A DNA stretch of 41,016 nt from JAYFNU01 sp964458545 (GTDB lineage: Bacteria > Bacillota > Clostridia > Oscillospirales > Ruminococcaceae), in the NCBI GenBank assembly GCA_964458545.1, contig CAYWJF010000009.1, positions 1-41,016 of the forward strand. Direction: 5' to 3'. The position numbers were made by a program, and so were the translations under genes. Of the stretch, positions 38,136 through 41,016 are shown in pieces (position 1 is the stretch's first letter; each line of letters starts with the position of its first letter). The notes under the pieces are model-generated. The model saw nothing but the letters and a program-made list of their open reading frames with translations. It was not told where the DNA came from and ran no database searches.

Positions 38136-38174
38136 AACTCAAATACCTCCGTGAAATATGTATCTTAAATGTTA

Positions 38175-38203
38175 ATTGTACTATTATATATCGAAAAAGT
38201 AAA
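38175..38203 (-). promoter_or_regulatory. Putative promoter of the ior/paaK operon
   Basis: On the minus strand TTTACT is followed after 17 bases by TACAAT. A second TATAAT-like box overlaps it. The leader of about 35 bases has no obvious structure, and no T-box or riboswitch was seen. There is no clear terminator after the symporter gene, so read-through from it is possible. Confidence 0.45.
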
Positions 38204-38213
38204 CCTTGACGGA

Positions 38214-39698
38214 CTATCCCTTAATAAATTCGGCGCTTTTACCGTTTTTATCAAAGACTCCCCCAAAGGATATGCACAGAATTAGCGAAACGAGGATAGC
38301 GAGGCAGGCGAAATGCGGTCCGAGGTCGCATATTCTGCCGAAAAAGGGAAGCTCCGCGGACGGGAAGAAAAGCTTGCAGATTACGGGCGGTATCGCGGTA
38401 ACAAAGCCGCCGACCATTCCGACTGAGGCGCCTCTCTTGGTGAGTTTATCGCTATATAAAAGCAAAGCGTACGGCGCAAGGAAGCTTCCCGAAATAACTC
38501 CCCACGAATAGGACATCATATCAAGTATAGGGGTGTTTGTGTTGGCTATAAAATATGACACTATAATAAACACCGCCGCCGCGCCCTTCATAAAGAACGC
38601 CGACTTCTTCTCGTCCAAATTCTTCGCTATTCTTTCCTTGACTATATCAATGGTAAGTGTGGATGATGCGGTTATTGTTATTGAGCAAAGGGTTGAAACC
38701 GACGCCGCTATTAATAGCACAAGCACAAGCCCTAACAGCACCGCGGAGAGATTCGCTTCGCCGAGCATTTTAGGCACAAGATAGTCGGTGCCCGCCTCGG
38801 GAAGCTCGGTGAAAAAGAGGCGCGAAAGCGAGCCTATAAAGTAACCGCCACCCGCCACGACAAGGGCAAAAATCGTAGAAATAATCGTGCCGCGCTTTAT
38901 TTCGCGGTCATCCTTAATTCCGTAGAATTTGTGTATCATCTGAGGAAGCCCCCATGTGCCGAAGGAGGTCATAAGTATAGTCGCCCAAAGCGCGATATGC
39001 TCCTTCGCGCCGAGCTGTAGTGAAGCGGTTTTCTCGCTTATAGCCGTAAGTCCCGCAGAGAGTCCGCCGACCTGCTTGCAGCGCACAACCGCAACAATAA
39101 GCACCGAGACGCCGACGAGCATAATTAAGCCCTGAACAAAGTCGGCTTTAAGTGTAGCGACGTAGCCGCCGAAAACAACAAGAAGGAACGCCGCGACGGC
39201 GATAATAATCATACATACCGTTTCGTTTATTCCGAGCAGCACCGAGCAGACGCTTGTAAGCCCCTTATAAACGGAAGCGGAATATGGAATTAGGAAAATG
39301 AAGATAACAATAGCGCAGAACAGCCTCATCGTCTCGCTCTTAAAGCGCTTTTCAAAAAGCTGAGGCATTGACTTTATTTCGTAGCGGCGTGTAATAGAGC
39401 GGGTTCTCGACGCAAGCACGCGCCACGCAATAAGCGAGCCTATCACCGCGTTGCCGATACCTACAAGCACTCCCCATATTCCGTACCGCCAACCGGTGCC
39501 TCCCGCGTAGCCGATAAACATAACGGCGGAAAAGTACGCCGTGCCATAGGAAAGCGCCGAAACCCAAGCGCCCGCGTTCCTGCCGCCGACGGTCATTTCG
39601 GTTATATTCTTTGAGCTGTTTCGGCAGAGCGCCGCGACGACGGCGATAAACACTATGTAAACCGCTATCGTGATAATCATAACTGTCTGGTCTGTCAT
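38214..39698 (-). CDS. Sodium:solute symporter family protein
   Basis: The protein of about 494 residues has around 13 membrane helices and belongs to the SSS family (PutP/PanF/SGLT-like), which uses the sodium gradient to import amino acids, vitamins, acids or sugars. The ITEMTVGGRNAGAWVSALSYGTAYFSAVMFIGYAG region (shown in part) and GTWGLPQMIHKFYGIKDDREIKRG (in part) are typical. I start at 39698, where GGGAGAAAAACA precedes ATG. Standing directly upstream of the ior/paaK cluster on the same strand, it may import an aromatic amino acid or aryl acid; this is inference from context only. Confidence 0.88.
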   Translation of the reverse strand: MTDQTVMIITIAVYIVFIAVVAALCRNSSKNITEMTVGGRNAGAWVSALSYGTAYFSAVMFIGYAGGTGWRYGIWGVLVGIGNAVIGSLIAWRVLASRTRSITRRYEIKSMPQLFEKRFKSETMRLFCAIVIFIFLIPYSASVYKGLTSVCSVLLGINETVCMIIIAVAAFLLVVFGGYVATLKADFVQGLIMLVGVSVLIVAVVRCKQVGGLSAGLTAISEKTASLQLGAKEHIALWATILMTSFGTWGLPQMIHKFYGIKDDREIKRGTIISTIFALVVAGGGYFIGSLSRLFFTELPEAGTDYLVPKMLGEANLSAVLLGLVLVLLIAASVSTLCSITITASSTLTIDIVKERIAKNLDEKKSAFFMKGAAAVFIIVSYFIANTNTPILDMMSYSWGVISGSFLAPYALLLYSDKLTKRGASVGMVGGFVTAIPPVICKLFFPSAELPFFGRICDLGPHFACLAILVSLILCISFGGVFDKNGKSAEFIKG

Positions 39699-39758
39699 TG
39701 TTTTTCTCCCGTTTACCAATTTAAAGCTTTAACGTTTTAAAGCACGTTAGCGATATTT

Positions 39759-39787
39759 ATTTTACACTATAAAGAAAGAAAAGGCAA
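39759..39787 (-). promoter_or_regulatory. Putative promoter for the symporter gene
   Basis: On the minus strand TTGCCT is followed after 17 bases by TAAAAT. The leader carries a 12-base palindrome TTAAAGCTTTAA (39721-39732). Confidence 0.45.
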
Positions 39788-39879
39788 ACCTTTTTTCGCG
39801 TTTCCCTGTTTTGTTAAAATAGCGTTATTTCGAGGTGAAGATTTTGGCGAAAATGTCGGAAATAAGCAAACGCCAATGA

Positions 39880-39908
39880 TTGAAAAAGACAAGCGCTTTT
39901 GTTATAAT
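39880..39908 (+). promoter_or_regulatory. Sigma-A promoter for the DUF362 gene
   Basis: TTGAAA is followed after 17 bases by TATAAT, 28 bases before the coding start. Strong match. Confidence 0.75.
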
Positions 39909-39936
39909 TACGGCGTAAGAAAGAGAGGAATACATT

Positions 39937-41016
39937 ATGGCAGCTTCGAAGGTTTATTATTGCGATATGACTACGGGTATGAAGGAGCCGCTTCCCGACA
40001 AGCTTATTCGGCTCGCAAAGACCGCGGGGATAGACACGGTCGATTTCAAGGACAAATTTGTCGCGATAAAGATTCATTTCGGCGAGCGCGGAAACCTCGC
40101 GTTTCTTCGCCACAACTACGCTGCGGCACTTGTTAAGTACATTAAGGAAAAGGGCGGCAAGCCCTTCTTGACCGATTGCAGCACCCTTTATGTCGGCGTT
40201 CGCTCCGACGCAATCTCTCACCTTGAATGCGCGTCTGACAACGGCTATAATTCGCTGACCGTCGGTTGCCCTATAATTATTGCTGACGGGCTTCTCGGCA
40301 CGACCGAAACCCTTGTTCCGATTAACTGCGAGCAGGTAAAGGAAGCGAAGATAGGCACGGCGATTATGGACGCGGATATTGTTATTTCGCTCAGCCATTT
40401 TAAGGCGCACGAGGGCGCGGGCGTAGGCGGAGCGATAAAAAACCTCGGTATGGGCTGCGGCTCGAAGGCGGGCAAAAAGGAGATGCACGCTGAGGGCAAG
40501 CCTAAGGTAAGCGCGGACGAGTGCGTCGGCTGCGGCACTTGTGAGGGCGCTTGCGGACAGACGGCTATAAGCTATAACGACTCTAAGGCGACGATAGACT
40601 ACGACAAATGCGCTGGCTGCGGACGCTGCTGGGAGGCGTGCCCTGTAAAGGCTATTGTTCCGCCCGAGCAGACAACCGAGATACTAAACAAGCGTATGGC
40701 TGAATACGCCTACGCGGTGGTTAAGGACCGTCCGCATTTCCACCTTTGTCTTGCTGTGGACATTTCGCCGCTTTGTGACTGCTACGGCGTAAACGAGGTG
40801 CCTATTATTCCTGACGTAGGAATGTTCGCCTCCTTCGACCCCGTGGCGCTCGACCACGCGGCGGCGGAAATGTGCAACGCTCAACCCATTAACTCAAACA
40901 GCGAGCTTGCCCGCTGTAACCACGAGGGCGTAGACCACTTCCACGCTCTTGCCCCAGAAATCAACTGGGAGAACTGCTTGAGATACGCTGAAAAGATAGG
41001 CGTAGGAAGCTTTGGA
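39937..41016 (+). CDS. DUF362 iron-sulfur protein, C-terminus beyond window
   Basis: The 360 visible codons run open to the window's end. The N-terminal part fits DUF362 (VAIKIHFGERGNLAFLRHNY, then GKPFLTDCSTLYVG, and a GAIKNLGMGCGSKAGK loop), a domain found with ferredoxin modules in anaerobes. Two 4Fe-4S motifs follow near residues 192-229: CVGCGTCEGAC and CAGCGRCWEACP. The HFKAHEGAGVGGAIKNLGMG block and several Cys/His beyond (DISPLCDC) are kept in relatives. Its exact reaction is unknown; electron transfer is likely. ATG follows AGAGAGGAAT. Close relatives are about 365-375 residues, so few codons should be missing. Confidence 0.88.
   Translation, partial: MAASKVYYCDMTTGMKEPLPDKLIRLAKTAGIDTVDFKDKFVAIKIHFGERGNLAFLRHNYAAALVKYIKEKGGKPFLTDCSTLYVGVRSDAISHLECASDNGYNSLTVGCPIIIADGLLGTTETLVPINCEQVKEAKIGTAIMDADIVISLSHFKAHEGAGVGGAIKNLGMGCGSKAGKKEMHAEGKPKVSADECVGCGTCEGACGQTAISYNDSKATIDYDKCAGCGRCWEACPVKAIVPPEQTTEILNKRMAEYAYAVVKDRPHFHLCLAVDISPLCDCYGVNEVPIIPDVGMFASFDPVALDHAAAEMCNAQPINSNSELARCNHEGVDHFHALAPEINWENCLRYAEKIGVGSFG

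Noticed and set aside
39814..40488. 224-residue minus-strand open frame over the DUF362 gene
   Set aside because: Antisense to a clear iron-sulfur protein gene with its own promoter; basic, low-complexity composition; no motif.

Overview
The window reads as a scaffold piece from a strictly anaerobic, Gram-positive-type Clostridia member, most likely an uncultured gut organism. Evidence for this: a class III (oxygen-sensitive) ribonucleotide reductase with its radical-SAM activase, an indolepyruvate:ferredoxin oxidoreductase, family members typical of Firmicutes (DUF951, DUF4364, DUF2974, VanZ-like, SseB), strong AGGAGG-type ribosome binding sites and sigma-A promoters with many extended -10 boxes (TGnTATAAT). 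Two runs of exactly 100 N (26731-26830 and 31925-32024) mark scaffold gaps of unknown true size. I saw no rRNA, tRNA, CRISPR array, IS element or prophage.

Layout. 64-7310: envelope and small housekeeping genes: a GT-C-like membrane protein, an acyltransferase-3 with an internal duplication, a VanZ-like protein, an operon of an unknown zinc-ribbon membrane protein, a flavin reductase-like protein and trmB, then a SGNH hydrolase and a small membrane protein divided by a cluster of GTAGAG inverted repeats. 7424-10334 (minus strand): two GNAT acetyltransferases with trmO, then an AlkD-like DNA glycosylase preceded by a GyrI-like gene broken by one extra G. 10449-14786 (minus strand): DUF951, prfA, sua5, coaE and an M18 aminopeptidase, a translation/cofactor operon. 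14974-21474: S1-domain protein, DUF4364, ABC-F ATPase with an alpha/beta hydrolase, a sirtuin and a DUF2974 lipase-like protein.

21549-27100: a glycine-zipper protein and SseB-like protein, then a redox/DNA-precursor block on the minus strand: nrdG, a palindrome that is at once a terminator and a close match to an NrdR box, a clear promoter, nrdD fused to a thioredoxin-like domain, and trxB. This suggests NADPH to TrxB to the fused domain to NrdD as the electron route. A small XRE regulator lies on the other side of the first gap.

27140-31807: a zinc/manganese-type ABC importer (binding protein, ATPase, permease), an intergenic stretch with a possible small transcript, a two-half ATPase whose second P-loop has decayed, and a hydrophilic unknown protein that may start at a non-standard codon. 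31808-39698: a structured repeat pair beside the second gap, then a minus-strand amino-acid fermentation cluster: Na+/solute symporter, phenylacetate-CoA ligase, iorA, iorB, a second phenylacetate-CoA ligase, double-ACT protein and a gap-truncated aminotransferase. Together these fit uptake, transamination and oxidative decarboxylation of aromatic amino acids with CoA-ester chemistry. The window ends inside a DUF362/ferredoxin-type iron-sulfur protein.

No wholly new defence or mobile system is evident. The most interesting signals are the NrdR-box/terminator palindrome with the NrdD-thioredoxin fusion, the hairpin repeat pair with compensatory changes, the GTAGAG operator-like cluster, the decayed P-loop duplication, and the candidate AUA start.
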